The notes: generated by a model not told the origin, from the sequence alone. A stretch of DNA of 64,000 nucleotides from Rhodothermus profundi (GCF_900142415.1 NZ_FRAU01000003.1:1-64000); one strand, 5' to 3'. Numbered from the stretch's first letter, positions 17,097-26,420 are shown. A program made the numbers and translations.

Positions 17097-18101
17097 TCAG
17101 GCGTTGGTTTCCGGTTGGTCGTGCTGATTGTTCGCCTCGGTGTGCAGGGGATCGGTGCGGCGGTAGGCAGGCAGCCGGCCCAGCAGTTTGGCCGCTACGA
17201 TCGCCACGATAAGCGAGGCCAGCGTAACCAGAATGATGGGGAGGATCAGTTCATTGATCGCAGCGCCCATAATGGCCATAAGCAGGACGGGAGGCACGAG
17301 CTGCACGCTGGCGGTATTCATCGCCAGGAGCATAACCATGGCGTTCGTGGCGGTGTCAGGGCGAGGATTGAGTTTTTGCAGCTCTTCCATGGCTTTAATG
17401 CCCAGAGGCGTGGCTGCATTGCCCAGTCCCAGCATGTTGGCTGTCAGATTGAGCGTGATCAGGGCGAAGGCGGGGTGATCGCGCGGTACGTCTGGGAAAA
17501 GCGGACGCAGGAGCGGGCGAGTCCATCGGGCCAGATGTCGGACCAGACCGGCTACTTCGGCAATGCGCAGCAGGCCGAGCCATAGGGCCAGCAGGCCAAT
17601 GAGTCCCAGGGCCAGCGTAACAGCCGTCCGGGCAAACTCAAAGGCCGCGTCGGTGATGGCCTGCAGGCGCACAAACCGAACGGGCGCAAACAGCACCGCA
17701 GCCGTGGCCAGCGAGTCGGAGACGAACGTCAGCGTCTGCAGCGTGCCCCGCAGGTCGTTTTCCCGGGGAGAAGTAATGCGGCGAATGGTGGCCAGCGGTT
17801 CGGGCACGTCTACGTCCCGCGCAAAGCGCAGCTCGCGGCCAGTGCGAAACTGCACCAGTTCGCCGGTATAGGATGCATCCGGGGCCTTTTCGGTGCGATA
17901 GAAGGCCCGGTAGGTCGCCGGATCGATGCGAACCTGAACGGGTTGACGCCGAGCCTCTGACTGATAACCTTCTGGAAAGAAAAGGATAACGGGCAGCGGG
18001 TCGCCGTTACGATACGTGTCGCGCGTCAGGTCCCGCACGTCCGACACCACGGCAAACACCAGACTGAAGATGATCAGGCCAGCCCAGATATAGTTCAGCA
18101 T
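17097..18101 (-). CDS. spmA: SpmA-type nucleoside-recognition membrane protein with extra domain
   Basis: The 334-residue product carries the conserved SpmA core from about residue 155 on: ALGLIGLLALWLGLLRIAE, then DHPAFALITLNLTANMLGLG and NAATPLGIKAMEELQKLN. The first helix (MLNYIWAGLIIFSLVFAVV) is also conserved. Between them, residues about 25-150 form an extra soluble segment with beta-rich composition (FFPEGYQ, RIDPATYRAFYR) that is absent from the roughly 195-residue Bacillus protein. This segment probably sits outside the membrane. Partner spmB follows 5 bases later. The C-terminal tail is His/Asn-rich (TEANNQHDQPETNA). Confidence 0.87.
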   Translation of the reverse strand: MLNYIWAGLIIFSLVFAVVSDVRDLTRDTYRNGDPLPVILFFPEGYQSEARRQPVQVRIDPATYRAFYRTEKAPDASYTGELVQFRTGRELRFARDVDVPEPLATIRRITSPRENDLRGTLQTLTFVSDSLATAAVLFAPVRFVRLQAITDAAFEFARTAVTLALGLIGLLALWLGLLRIAEVAGLVRHLARWTRPLLRPLFPDVPRDHPAFALITLNLTANMLGLGNAATPLGIKAMEELQKLNPRPDTATNAMVMLLAMNTASVQLVPPVLLMAIMGAAINELILPIILVTLASLIVAIVAAKLLGRLPAYRRTDPLHTEANNQHDQPETNA

Positions 18102-18172
18102 GGCACCTGTAGGCTATGTGCAGGCAGATGTTTGCCGCAAACATAGGACGGGGCGAGCGAAATTGCCAGTGC

Positions 18173-20020
18173 TCAGGTGGTGGTATCGAAGTGATGACGG
18201 ATGCGCTGGGCACGGACGCGTCCAATGACGGCCGCCAGCGCTTCCAGGTCGGCTTCGCGGACGCGTTGCGCCGAACCGAAATGCTTGAGCAGCTTTTCGA
18301 CGGTACGTGGACCGATACCGGGAATGTCGAGCAACTCAGAGCGCAGCGCGCGCCGGCGCTGGCGGCGCTGCAGGGCGACCGCAAACCGGTGGGCTTCGTT
18401 GCGGATACGCTGCAACAATTGAAGCGCCGGACTGGTCTTGGGGAGCTGATAGGGATCCGGATCGCCTGGACGATAAATTTCTTCCAGCCGTTTGGCCAGG
18501 CCAATCACTGGAAACCGACCACGTAGCTCCAGGGCCTCAAGAGCTTCCAGCGCGCTGGAAAGCTGCCCTTTGCCGCCATCGATCACGACCAGATCAGGCC
18601 AGGGGCCGCCTTCGTCGCGGAGCCGCCGATAGCGCCGATGAACGGCCTCGCGCATGGCCTGGTAGTCGTCGGGCTTGCCGGGCGCGACGCTGCGGATTTT
18701 AAACGTCCGGTAGTCGCGCTTGCTGGGGCGACCGTCCTCGAAGACCACGCAGGAAGCTACGGTACCGGTGCCGCCCAGGTGCGAAACGTCGAAGCATTCG
18801 ATGCGACGCGGCAGGCGTGGCAGATGCAGAACTTCCTGCAGGGCACGCACCGCCTCTGGAATGCGCGCTTCACCCCGTTTTTTCTGAGCCAGCCGCCATT
18901 CTTCAAGCAACAGCCGCGCATTGGCTTCTGCCAGGTGGACCAGCCCTGCCTTGTCGCCACGTCTGGGAACGCGAAGGGGAACTTTTTTGCCCCGTCGCTC
19001 GCGAAGTAGCGCTTCCAGGGCGTCCGGTTCGTCCAGTTCGTGCGAAAGGAGCACCTCGTCCGGAAAGAAGACCGCTTCGGCATAGTAGTTTTCAACGAAA
19101 GCCTGCAGGAGCGCACGGTCGCTCTGTCCTTCGATGCGGCGCAGGTAGCGATGGCGGCGGCCAATTACTTTGCCTTCGCGCACCTGAAACACAACACCAC
19201 AGGCTACGCCTTCGGTGCGGTCGATGGCCAGCGCAAACACGTCGCGGTCGGCAAAGTCCTGGCTGACAATTTTCTGGCGTTCGGTATGCTGTTCGAGGAG
19301 CCGGATCTGGTCGCGCAGCTCGGCAGCCCGCTCAAAGTCCAGTGCGGCCGCCCGGGCTTTCATCTCTTCCCGAAGCTGAGCAATGAGCGCCTGCGTTTTG
19401 CCGTTCAGCAACTGCTCGATCTGGCGAATCGTCGCGTTGTAGTTTGCCTCAGATTGGAGGCCAATGCAGGGAGCAGCGCATTTCTGAATGTGATACTCCA
19501 GGCAGGGCTGATATTTGCCGGCTGCAATGGCTTCGGGGGAGAGGTTCAGGTTACAGGTGCGCAGCTTGAACAGTGAGCGGATCAGTCGCAGCAGCCGGTG
19601 CATCTGTCCGACGTCGGTGTACGGGCCAAAATATTTCGAGCCGTCCTTGCGGACGCGTCGCGTGGGAAAAACACGGGGAAACCGTTCGTTGGCAATGCAG
19701 ATGTAGGGGTACGTCTTGTCATCGCGCAGGTTGATGTTGTAGCGGGGCTTCAGCTTTTTGATCAGGTTGTTCTCCAGGATGAGCGCTTCGGCTTCCGTAT
19801 CGGTAACGATCACTTCGACATCGGCTATCTTGCGAACAAGCGCTTCAAGCCGACCATCTCGGGGACGACTTTCCTGAAAGTACGAGCGAACGCGCTGCCG
19901 AAGATTCTTCGCCTTTCCTACATAGAGTACCTGGCCCGCGGCGTCTCGGTGGATGTAGACGCCCGGACGGGTAGGCAGATGCGCCAGCTTTTCCTGAAGC
20001 GCGGCCTGCATGGCGTCCAT
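18173..20020 (-). CDS. uvrC: Excinuclease ABC subunit C
   Basis: UvrC makes both incisions around a DNA lesion during nucleotide excision repair, after UvrA and UvrB hand over the site. The 615-residue product has the GIY-YIG nuclease at the N-terminus (PGVYIHRDAAGQVLYVGKAK, with the catalytic Glu in EALILENNLIKKLKPRYNI). A Cys-containing segment (CLEYHIQKCAAPC) is near residue 165. The UvrB-binding UVR motif covers about 205-240. The RNase H-like nuclease (CFDVSHLGGTGTVAS and DLVVIDGGKGQL) and C-terminal helix-hairpin-helix (LLDIPGIGPRTVEKLLKHFG) complete the usual order. It lies 71 bases upstream of spmA in the same direction and may or may not share a transcript. Confidence 0.96.
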   Translation of the reverse strand: MDAMQAALQEKLAHLPTRPGVYIHRDAAGQVLYVGKAKNLRQRVRSYFQESRPRDGRLEALVRKIADVEVIVTDTEAEALILENNLIKKLKPRYNINLRDDKTYPYICIANERFPRVFPTRRVRKDGSKYFGPYTDVGQMHRLLRLIRSLFKLRTCNLNLSPEAIAAGKYQPCLEYHIQKCAAPCIGLQSEANYNATIRQIEQLLNGKTQALIAQLREEMKARAAALDFERAAELRDQIRLLEQHTERQKIVSQDFADRDVFALAIDRTEGVACGVVFQVREGKVIGRRHRYLRRIEGQSDRALLQAFVENYYAEAVFFPDEVLLSHELDEPDALEALLRERRGKKVPLRVPRRGDKAGLVHLAEANARLLLEEWRLAQKKRGEARIPEAVRALQEVLHLPRLPRRIECFDVSHLGGTGTVASCVVFEDGRPSKRDYRTFKIRSVAPGKPDDYQAMREAVHRRYRRLRDEGGPWPDLVVIDGGKGQLSSALEALEALELRGRFPVIGLAKRLEEIYRPGDPDPYQLPKTSPALQLLQRIRNEAHRFAVALQRRQRRRALRSELLDIPGIGPRTVEKLLKHFGSAQRVREADLEALAAVIGRVRAQRIRHHFDTTT

Positions 20021-20447
20021 ACCTTCGCCTGAAACCAGTCAGGGTTCCCTGAGCGGTCTGGATAGGCCAACTTGCGCCGTTAACGGTGGTTCGCTGGTCC
20101 GTGGCGCATGCCAGACCAAAGGGCGTTTTTGCGGTCTAGCAACTGGAGCTACGGGGCTTCGCGAACATGCCAACTGGTACACCCCCGGGCTCCGCTGATA
20201 GAGAGGCTAGCACCCGGCCCGGTCCAATACGGAACTGCGAATCTTGAAAGGCAGTGCATTGAGCGGTACGTGCAGGAAGGTGCACCATTTCGAGGCATGC
20301 CTGGCGCAGCGCACAAAGCACTTGCAGCGTGCTCCCCTGCCAGACCGGGAAGTGAATCTGGAAACCTGTTTCGGGGATGCTGAGCGGGCACGAAGCAGCC
20401 GCGCAGGCGTTCTGTAGGCGCTTGCTTAGAGGACCTTCCAGATTCCC
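20021..20447. other. 427-base gap between divergent uvrC and CDF gene
   Basis: The gap must hold two divergent promoters. On the minus strand it is open across 20136-20450, and the translation (GFQIHFPVWQGSTLQVLCAL, CLEMVHLPARTAQC) is more protein-like than a typical shadow, but I found no credible start or ribosome-binding site. It could be a relic gene. No known RNA motif was seen. Confidence 0.3.
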
Positions 20448-21398
20448 ATGCCGTGGCCTGATTTGCACGATCCGCGCCACCGGGCGATGGCAACGAGCCT
20501 GGCGGTGTCGGTGCTGATGCTCATTGGAAAGTTTACGGCCTATCTCCTCACAGGGAGCGCTGCAATTTTTTCGGATGCGGCAGAGTCGCTGGTGCATATT
20601 CTGGCCACAGCCTTTGTCGCTTTTAGCCTGTGGTATGCCTTGCAACCGCCTGACGCCGATCATCCGTACGGCCATGGCAAGATTGCCTACTTTTCGGCGG
20701 GGTTTGAAGGCGCCATGATTTTGTTGGCTGCCGTCGGTATTCTCTACACAGCGGTGCAGGACCTGCTGCACGGGCCAGCGCTGCGTCGGTTGGGGCTGGG
20801 CGTGCTCCTGACTGCCCTGTTCAGTCTGATTAATCTGATTCTGGGGCTTTATCTGATCCGGGTGGGACGGCGCCATCACAGTCTCGTGTTGGAGGCCAAC
20901 GGACGCCACGTGCTTACGGATATGTGGACCAGCCTGGGGGTGGTAGCAGGCGTGGCGCTGGTCGCCTGGACCGACATGGTCTGGCTGGATCCACTCATTG
21001 CGATGGTGGTGGCGCTTAACATTCTACGCACGGCTTTCCAGCTTCTGCGCCAGGCTATTGCCGGACTGATGGAGCGCGTAGATGAAGAAGACACGCGTCG
21101 TCTGCTGGCGGTGCTCGACCAGGCGGTGCAACAGGGCCTGATTTCCAACTATCACCAGCTTCGCCATCGCCGCATCGGAGACCAGCTCTGGGTAGAATAC
21201 CACCTGATGATGCCCGGCACGTGCTCGCTCGACGAAGCGCATGCCCGGGCGCATCGCGTGGAAGCAGCCCTCCAGGCAAGTTTTCCCGGACGACGGGTCT
21301 ATGTGACGGCTCACCTGGAGCCAGAACATCATGAAACGGCGCATCCGGCCGGTCATCAGGAACCAGTCGATCCATTCAAAGCCCCCATAAAACCGTAG
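20448..21398 (+). CDS. Cation diffusion facilitator (CDF) metal exporter
   Basis: CDF proteins export divalent metals (Zn, Fe, Mn, Co) from the cytoplasm in exchange for protons. The 316-residue protein has six membrane helices over residues 14-215. In helix 2, IFSDAAESLVH supplies Asp43. The loop DADHPYGHGKIAYFSAGFEG is the classical family signature. In helix 5, RHVLTDMW gives the HxxxD metal site. The C-terminal cytoplasmic domain (about 215-300) has the regulatory fold with His-rich ends (HLEPEHHETAHPAGH). Which metal it carries cannot be read from sequence. No metalloregulator is adjacent; the Mn/Zn-type importer lies 35 kb away. Confidence 0.9.
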   Translation: MPWPDLHDPRHRAMATSLAVSVLMLIGKFTAYLLTGSAAIFSDAAESLVHILATAFVAFSLWYALQPPDADHPYGHGKIAYFSAGFEGAMILLAAVGILYTAVQDLLHGPALRRLGLGVLLTALFSLINLILGLYLIRVGRRHHSLVLEANGRHVLTDMWTSLGVVAGVALVAWTDMVWLDPLIAMVVALNILRTAFQLLRQAIAGLMERVDEEDTRRLLAVLDQAVQQGLISNYHQLRHRRIGDQLWVEYHLMMPGTCSLDEAHARAHRVEAALQASFPGRRVYVTAHLEPEHHETAHPAGHQEPVDPFKAPIKP

Positions 21399-21466
21399 CG
21401 GCACGGGCGTATCTGACAGAAGCGCGCGTTATTTTTTAGCCAGATTCATCGAAGGGAGGAGTTGCT

Positions 21467-24400
21467 ATGGTACCGGTTGCGCTGCGGCTCAAGAACTTTA
21501 TGAGCTACGGAGAAGAGGCGCCCGTGCTGGATTTTCAGCCGTTTCGGGTGGCCTGCCTGTCGGGCAACAATGGGCAGGGCAAATCGGCCTTGCTGGACGC
21601 GATTACCTGGGCGCTCTGGGGAGAAGCCCGCAAGACGAGCGATAGTCGCAAGCCCGACGAGCACCTGTTGCGCGTAGGGGCCAGGCAGATGGAAGTCGAG
21701 TTTACGTTCGATCTGGAGGGGCAACGATACCGGGTGCTGCGGCGCTATACCCGGTCAACCTCTGGAAAAACCAGCAAGTCGGAGTTAGAGCTTCAGGTAT
21801 ACGAGCCGGAGACCGGAACCTATCGGCCACTCACAGGAGCTTCGGTAACCGAAACGCAGCAACGGCTAAATCAACTGTTAGGGATTGACTATCAGACCTT
21901 CATCAATGCTTCGTTTCTCTTGCAGGGACGCGCGGATGAGTTTACTCGCAAAAAGCCTGGCGAGCGCAAAGAGATTCTGGCTCGTATTCTGAACCTGGAG
22001 CGTTACGAGCGGCTGGCCGAACTGGCACGAGAAGAAATGCGTGCAGCCCGGGCCCGCGCTGAACAGATCGAGCAGCAGCTGGATCAGATCCAGGCATCCC
22101 TGCAAGAAGAGCCCTCCCTGAAGGCAACCCACGAGCAACTGCTGGAGCAGCAACGTAAGCTGGAAGCGGACCGAGAGGCCCGACAGCAGCAGCTGCAGGC
22201 GCTGCACGCGCAACGGGTGCGCCTGGAAGAAAGCCGCCGGCGCCTGGAAGAACTCCAGGAACAGGAGCGGCAGCAGGCCGCTCGCCTGCAGGAGGAACGG
22301 GAGCGGCTGGCACGGCTGGAAGCAGAGCTTCAGGACCTGGAGCAACTCCTGGCGCGACGTGAAGAAATTGAACGGGCGCATCAGCGTTTTCAGGTGCTGC
22401 AAGCAGAACGCCGGCAACTTGAAGAGAAGCGCGATCAGTACTGGGGCATCCAGAAGCAATTGGATCAGGTAAAGCATGAGCTGGAACGCCATCGGGCAAC
22501 GCTGGAGAAGAAGCTGGAGCTGGCGCGCAAGGAGCAGGAGCACGTGCAGCGACGGCTTCAGGAATTGAAGGCACGGTTGCAGGAACGCCCTGCGCTGGAA
22601 AAACGGCTGCAGGCGGCCGAGCAGGCTCAGCGCGAAATGGCACGTCTTGAACAGGTGCGGCAGCAACGCAAAGCCCTTGAGGAAGAAATCCGCAGCGTTT
22701 CGGAGGCGTTGCTGGCTGAGCAGAAGCAACTGGAAGGCCAACTGGCTTCTCTGGAGCGGCAGCAAGAGCAGGAAGCCGAGGTACCAGAAAGGCTGGCTGC
22801 GCTAGAGGCAACCTGCCAGGAGCTGGAACAGGCGGCTGCGCGCTATCGCGCGCTCCGTGACGAACTGGAACGCCTGAAAGAGGCGGGCACGCAGCAGCGC
22901 CAGGAAATTGAAGGGTTGCAGGCGCGTTTGCAGGAGCTGGAACGCCAACAGGCAGAGCTCAAAAGACGATACGAAACGTTTCTGCAGGCGGAAGCGAACG
23001 TATGTCCGGTGTGCGGCAGCACGCTGGATCCAGCGCATCAGGAAGAGGTGGCGCATCACTATCAGGAACAGCTTGAGGCCCTGGCCCATGCGCTGGCCGA
23101 AGGCCGCCGGCAACTGGCTGAACGACAACAGCAACTGGAAGCGCTCCGCCAGCAGTATAAGCAGCGACGCGAAGAGATTAAGCAGTGGGAAACCGCCCCT
23201 GAGCAACTGGCTCAGACAAAGGCCCGGTTGGAGGAGCTGCAGCGACGCAATGCCCGCCTGGAGGCGCTAACCCGCCAGATCACCACGCTTCGAGCACAAC
23301 TTGAACAGCGGACTTTCGGGCAAGCGCATCGGCAGCGGCTGAGCGCCTTGCACCAGCAGCTCGAAGCTCTTCCATTCGACGAGCAGACCTTTGAAGCATT
23401 GCGCCAGCAGGTAGCCGAGGCCGTTTCTCTACGCAAGCAGTTGCAGGAGCTTGAGACGTTGCAGGGACAGCAGGAGAGCCTGGAAAACGAGCTGCGTCGT
23501 CTGGCCAAGCAGGAACAACAATATCGGCAGGAACTGGCGCAGGGACCGACAATCCTGGCGCTCTTGCAGCGCAGCCGAGCCCTTCAGGAAAAGCTTCAAC
23601 AGGTAGGATTTGATCCAGAACGACTGCAGCGGGTCCAACAGGAGCTGGAGGCGCTGGGGGACGTCGGTGCGCAGTTGCACCGGTTGCTGCATGCACAGGA
23701 GCACCTGGAGAAAGGGCGGCAGGAACGGGAGGTGCTGCAGCGCCGCATCCATCAGGAAGTGGAGGCGATGGAGCGGTTGCAAACGCATCTGCAGCAACTC
23801 CGGCAGGAGCTGAAAGCCTGGTCCAGCATCCAGGCGGCCTGTGAGGAAGCGCAGCAGCGGCTTGAGACGGTAGAGGCAGCATTGCGTGCGGTGCAGCAAC
23901 AGCTTGGAGAAAGCCAGGCTCGCCTGGAGCATCTGCAAACGCTACGCGCGCAGCACAAGCAGTTGCAGCAGGAGCTAGAAGCCACGCGGCATCGCGAGCG
24001 GCTGCACCGGCATCTGCAGCAGGCGTTTGGCAGGCATGGAATCCCCTCCCTGATCATTGAGCAGACGCTTCCGGAATTGGAAGCGCGCGCTAATGAATTG
24101 TTGGAGCGGTTGACCGACGGGCGCATGCGCGTCTATCTGCGCACGCAACGGACCAAAAAATCGGGGGGGACAAAAGAAACCCTGGACATTATCATTACGG
24201 ATGAAAACGGAGCGGCTCGGCCTTACGAAACGTTCTCGGGGGGCGAAGCCTTTCGTGTTGATTTTGCGTTGCGGCTGGCACTGGCGCAGTTGCTGGCCGA
24301 TCGAAGCGGGGTGCGCGTGCGTACGCTGGTTATCGACGAAGGCTTTGGGACGCAAGATCCTCAGGGATTGCAGCATCTGGTTGAGGCCATTCAGGCCGTG

Positions 24401-24526
24401 CAATCCGATTTTGATAAGATTCTCGTGATCACGCACCTGAACGAGCTGAAGCAGATGTTTCCGGTGCGCATTGAAGTGGAGAAAGATCCGGTTGAAGGAT
24501 CACGTTTTGAAGTCATTGGCGTGTGA
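21467..24526 (+). CDS. sbcC: SbcC/Rad50-type exonuclease ATPase subunit
   Basis: SbcC pairs with the SbcD nuclease to trim double-strand ends and cleave hairpins. This protein of 1019 residues begins with the ABC-type head: Walker A GNNGQGKSALLDAITWALWG around residues 36-55. Then come two long Gln/Glu/Leu-rich coiled coils meeting at the zinc hook C513-P-V-C516. The C-terminal head half has the signature ETFSGGEAFRVDFALRLALA, and Walker B plus D-loop are in LVIDEGFGTQDPQG. A good AGGAG ribosome-binding site precedes the ATG at 21467. sbcD is not adjacent, although it usually precedes sbcC. The gene is convergent with the EamA gene, 10 bases away. Confidence 0.94.
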   Translation: MVPVALRLKNFMSYGEEAPVLDFQPFRVACLSGNNGQGKSALLDAITWALWGEARKTSDSRKPDEHLLRVGARQMEVEFTFDLEGQRYRVLRRYTRSTSGKTSKSELELQVYEPETGTYRPLTGASVTETQQRLNQLLGIDYQTFINASFLLQGRADEFTRKKPGERKEILARILNLERYERLAELAREEMRAARARAEQIEQQLDQIQASLQEEPSLKATHEQLLEQQRKLEADREARQQQLQALHAQRVRLEESRRRLEELQEQERQQAARLQEERERLARLEAELQDLEQLLARREEIERAHQRFQVLQAERRQLEEKRDQYWGIQKQLDQVKHELERHRATLEKKLELARKEQEHVQRRLQELKARLQERPALEKRLQAAEQAQREMARLEQVRQQRKALEEEIRSVSEALLAEQKQLEGQLASLERQQEQEAEVPERLAALEATCQELEQAAARYRALRDELERLKEAGTQQRQEIEGLQARLQELERQQAELKRRYETFLQAEANVCPVCGSTLDPAHQEEVAHHYQEQLEALAHALAEGRRQLAERQQQLEALRQQYKQRREEIKQWETAPEQLAQTKARLEELQRRNARLEALTRQITTLRAQLEQRTFGQAHRQRLSALHQQLEALPFDEQTFEALRQQVAEAVSLRKQLQELETLQGQQESLENELRRLAKQEQQYRQELAQGPTILALLQRSRALQEKLQQVGFDPERLQRVQQELEALGDVGAQLHRLLHAQEHLEKGRQEREVLQRRIHQEVEAMERLQTHLQQLRQELKAWSSIQAACEEAQQRLETVEAALRAVQQQLGESQARLEHLQTLRAQHKQLQQELEATRHRERLHRHLQQAFGRHGIPSLIIEQTLPELEARANELLERLTDGRMRVYLRTQRTKKSGGTKETLDIIITDENGAARPYETFSGGEAFRVDFALRLALAQLLADRSGVRVRTLVIDEGFGTQDPQGLQHLVEAIQAVQSDFDKILVITHLNELKQMFPVRIEVEKDPVEGSRFEVIGV

Positions 24527-24536
24527 GCTACGTCCC

Positions 24537-25457
24537 TCAAGAAGGGAGCGGCAGTCGGCGGGCCCGACGCATCAGAAACAGGCCACCGATAATGCCAGCG
24601 CCTCCCAGCAGTTGCACCAGGGTGATGGGTTCCCCGAGCATCAAATAGCCGGTGATCAGGGCGACGACGGGAACCAGATTTCCGAAGGCAGCCGTATGGG
24701 AGGGGCCTACATGTCGGATGGCGTAGTTCCAGAAGGCAAGGGTCAGGCCCGTTGAAAGCGCACCTGAAAAGATTAAGGCGGCCCAGATGATAGCGTCTAC
24801 TTCGGTCCACGTGACGGTGTCCAGGTAAGATAGTCCCAGGAGCGCCAGAATCGGGTAGGCCAGTAGCAGCCCGAAAAAGGTCAGGCTGGCTGGATCCATG
24901 CGATGCACAAAAGGCTGGCTGAGCGCTGTGTAGGCGCCCCAGGCCACGGCTGCCCCGGTCATCAGCAGGTTGCCCAGCAGGGTTTCGCCTGAAAAATTCA
25001 GGCTGCCGGGCCCATAGATCACGACGAGGGCAGTGCCTAGCAGCGAAAGCAGCAGACCGAACCATCCCAGCCGATTGAGGCGGTCGTAACCGCGGATCTG
25101 GCTGAGCATAGCCGTCCAGAGCGGTGCGCTGGCCATGATGAGGGCTGCGCTGCCCGAGGTGGTTAGATCAACCCCCACGATGAAGGCCAACTGGTAGACC
25201 ACATAGCCCAGCAGGCCGAGCAGGAGAATGGCGCGGCCGTGGGTCCGAAGCGGTTCAAAGAAAGGGGTGCGGTTGCGCCAGTGCGTCCACGCATGCAGGG
25301 CACCCAGCACGAGCAATGAAAAGATGAACCGAAAAAGATTGACCACAAACGGGTGCATGGTAGCCAGGGCTACTTTGAGGATTGGAAAGTTGACGCCCCA
25401 GACCAGTACGTCAAACAGCAGGGCCAGCTCATACTTGAGGCGGGGATGGTGCGACAT
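24537..25457 (-). CDS. EamA-family (DMT superfamily) permease
   Basis: The product is 306 residues if translation starts at the ATG at 25457; an in-frame TTG at 25496 would add 13 residues and has no better support. Ten membrane helices form two EamA repeats, about residues 5-140 and 150-290. Repeat 1 has PFVVNLFRFIFSLLVLG, and repeat 2 ends with NLVPVVALITGYLMLGE. The C-terminus is short and basic (RRARRLPLPS). Family members export amino acids or metabolites; the substrate is unknown here. It is transcribed toward sbcC. A second, clearly different EamA gene lies at 49100. Confidence 0.85.
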   Translation of the reverse strand: MSHHPRLKYELALLFDVLVWGVNFPILKVALATMHPFVVNLFRFIFSLLVLGALHAWTHWRNRTPFFEPLRTHGRAILLLGLLGYVVYQLAFIVGVDLTTSGSAALIMASAPLWTAMLSQIRGYDRLNRLGWFGLLLSLLGTALVVIYGPGSLNFSGETLLGNLLMTGAAVAWGAYTALSQPFVHRMDPASLTFFGLLLAYPILALLGLSYLDTVTWTEVDAIIWAALIFSGALSTGLTLAFWNYAIRHVGPSHTAAFGNLVPVVALITGYLMLGEPITLVQLLGGAGIIGGLFLMRRARRLPLPS

Positions 25458-25567
25458 AGTCGCTTGGCGAATTCCGGCGTTCCTGGAAAGTCCCAAATAT
25501 CCGGAAAGCGCCTTTTAGTTTTGATAGCTTCCCGTTAAATTTGCAAAAGCAGATGCGTGCAGGAACC

Positions 25568-25933
25568 ATGCAGGATTCAGTGAAGGGATACAGCATTGGG
25601 GAGGTAGCCCGGCAGACGGGGTTGGCACCCCACGTGCTGCGATACTGGGAGACCGAGTTTGAAATGCTGCGGCCTCGAAAGGATGCCGCGGGTCGCCGGC
25701 GCTACTCGGAAGAGGATCTGGCGCTGGTCCGTGAGATTCAGTATCTGCTGCACGTGGAGCGTTATACGATTGAAGGTGCGCGGCGCGTGCTGGCGCGTCG
25801 GAGACGGCCGGAGCAGGCGGCAATGCGGGCCCAACTACTGGCACTGCGGGCGTTTTTAGTCGATTTGCTGCGTTATCTAGAAGGGCAGGATTCCTGTGAA
25901 GAGCCGGCAAAAGGGAACTCGGGGACCGATTGA
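25568..25933 (+). CDS. MerR-family transcriptional regulator
   Basis: The 121-residue product from ATG 25568 (AGGA about 4 bases upstream; ATG 25553 is also in frame) is mainly a MerR winged-helix DNA-binding domain. GYSIGEVARQTGLAPHVLRY is the first helix-turn-helix, RPRKDAAGRRRYSEEDLALV is the wing and second helix. The effector part is only a short helix (about 80-105) with no Cys cluster for metals, so the signal is unknown. This short type is common in Bacteroidota. It is divergent from the EamA gene across about 110 bases, so it may regulate that permease or itself. Confidence 0.87.
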   Translation: MQDSVKGYSIGEVARQTGLAPHVLRYWETEFEMLRPRKDAAGRRRYSEEDLALVREIQYLLHVERYTIEGARRVLARRRRPEQAAMRAQLLALRAFLVDLLRYLEGQDSCEEPAKGNSGTD

Positions 25934-25992
25934 GGCATTTGCAGCCCTTGCCTGACGGGAAAAGGTTGTGGTAGTTTGTAAGAGTTTCAGGT

Positions 25993-26066
25993 CGGGACGT
26001 AGCGCAGCCCGGTAGCGCACTAGCATGGGGTGCTAGGGGTCGTGGGTTCAAATCCCACCGTCCCGA
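25993..26066 (+). tRNA. tRNA-Pro (GGG anticodon)
   Basis: A complete cloverleaf is present: acceptor CGGGACG (25993-25999) with CGTCCCG (26059-26065), discriminator A26066, anticodon stem CTAGC/GCTAG, loop ATGGGGT with anticodon GGG at 26027-26029, and T-arm GTGGGTTCAAATCCCAC. The 3' CCA is not encoded (CGA follows). A strong terminator lies directly downstream. Confidence 0.95.
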
Positions 26067-26070
26067 CGAG

Positions 26071-26100
26071 GCCCTACCCGGGAGCAGGGTAGGGCTTTTT
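26071..26100 (+). terminator. Rho-independent terminator of tRNA-Pro
   Basis: GCCCTACCC (26071-26079) pairs perfectly with GGGTAGGGC (26087-26095), followed by TTTTT. Confidence 0.9.
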
Positions 26101-26420
26101 CTGTTTGTGGGCGGCTTCTCTTTATACCGTTACGGCTTGTCCATCTGTGCGGCAATTTCCAGGAGTGGCTTCAAAGGTTCAAAGTGCTTGCGGGAGCAGG
26201 GAGTTTTGCTGTTTGGATGGTTAAAAGAGTAACAAAAAGTGTGAATAATGTATAAACAAAAAAGAAGAACTGTGTATAGTTGTCAATAAAATTAAAGAAT
26301 AGTGATTGTTATCCCTAATAAATGAAAACAAAAAGGGCTTCCATTCCATTAAGTTTTAATGGAAGCGCTACCGACCTCCTTGTTTTTAATGGATTTGATG
26401 CTTGACGGGAGGGACTCTAA
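26101..26420. other. AT-rich leader/promoter region upstream of gltB
   Basis: This stretch is far richer in A and T than its surroundings, particularly 26220-26400. It contains the TTAATGGA repeats listed separately and a hairpin GCTTCCATT/AATGGAAGC (26337-26366). No coding frame is seen before the short ORF at 26421. It most likely holds the promoter of the gltBD unit, but I cannot fix the -35 and -10 boxes. Confidence 0.5.
26345..26393. promoter_or_regulatory. TTAATGGA half-site repeats (putative operator)
   Basis: TCCATTAA (26345-26352), a 3-base spacer and TTAATGGA (26356-26363) form an inverted repeat. A third copy TTAATGGA (26386-26393) lies exactly 30 bases, about three helical turns, after the second. 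Spacing on one DNA face suggests cooperative binding by a dimeric regulator, perhaps controlling glutamate synthase. The regulator is unknown. Confidence 0.4.

Noticed and set aside
21878-23938. Long Leu-rich or Pro/Ala-rich minus-strand frames opposite sbcC
   Set aside because: They are complements of the Gln/Glu/Leu coiled-coil codons and have no signals of their own.
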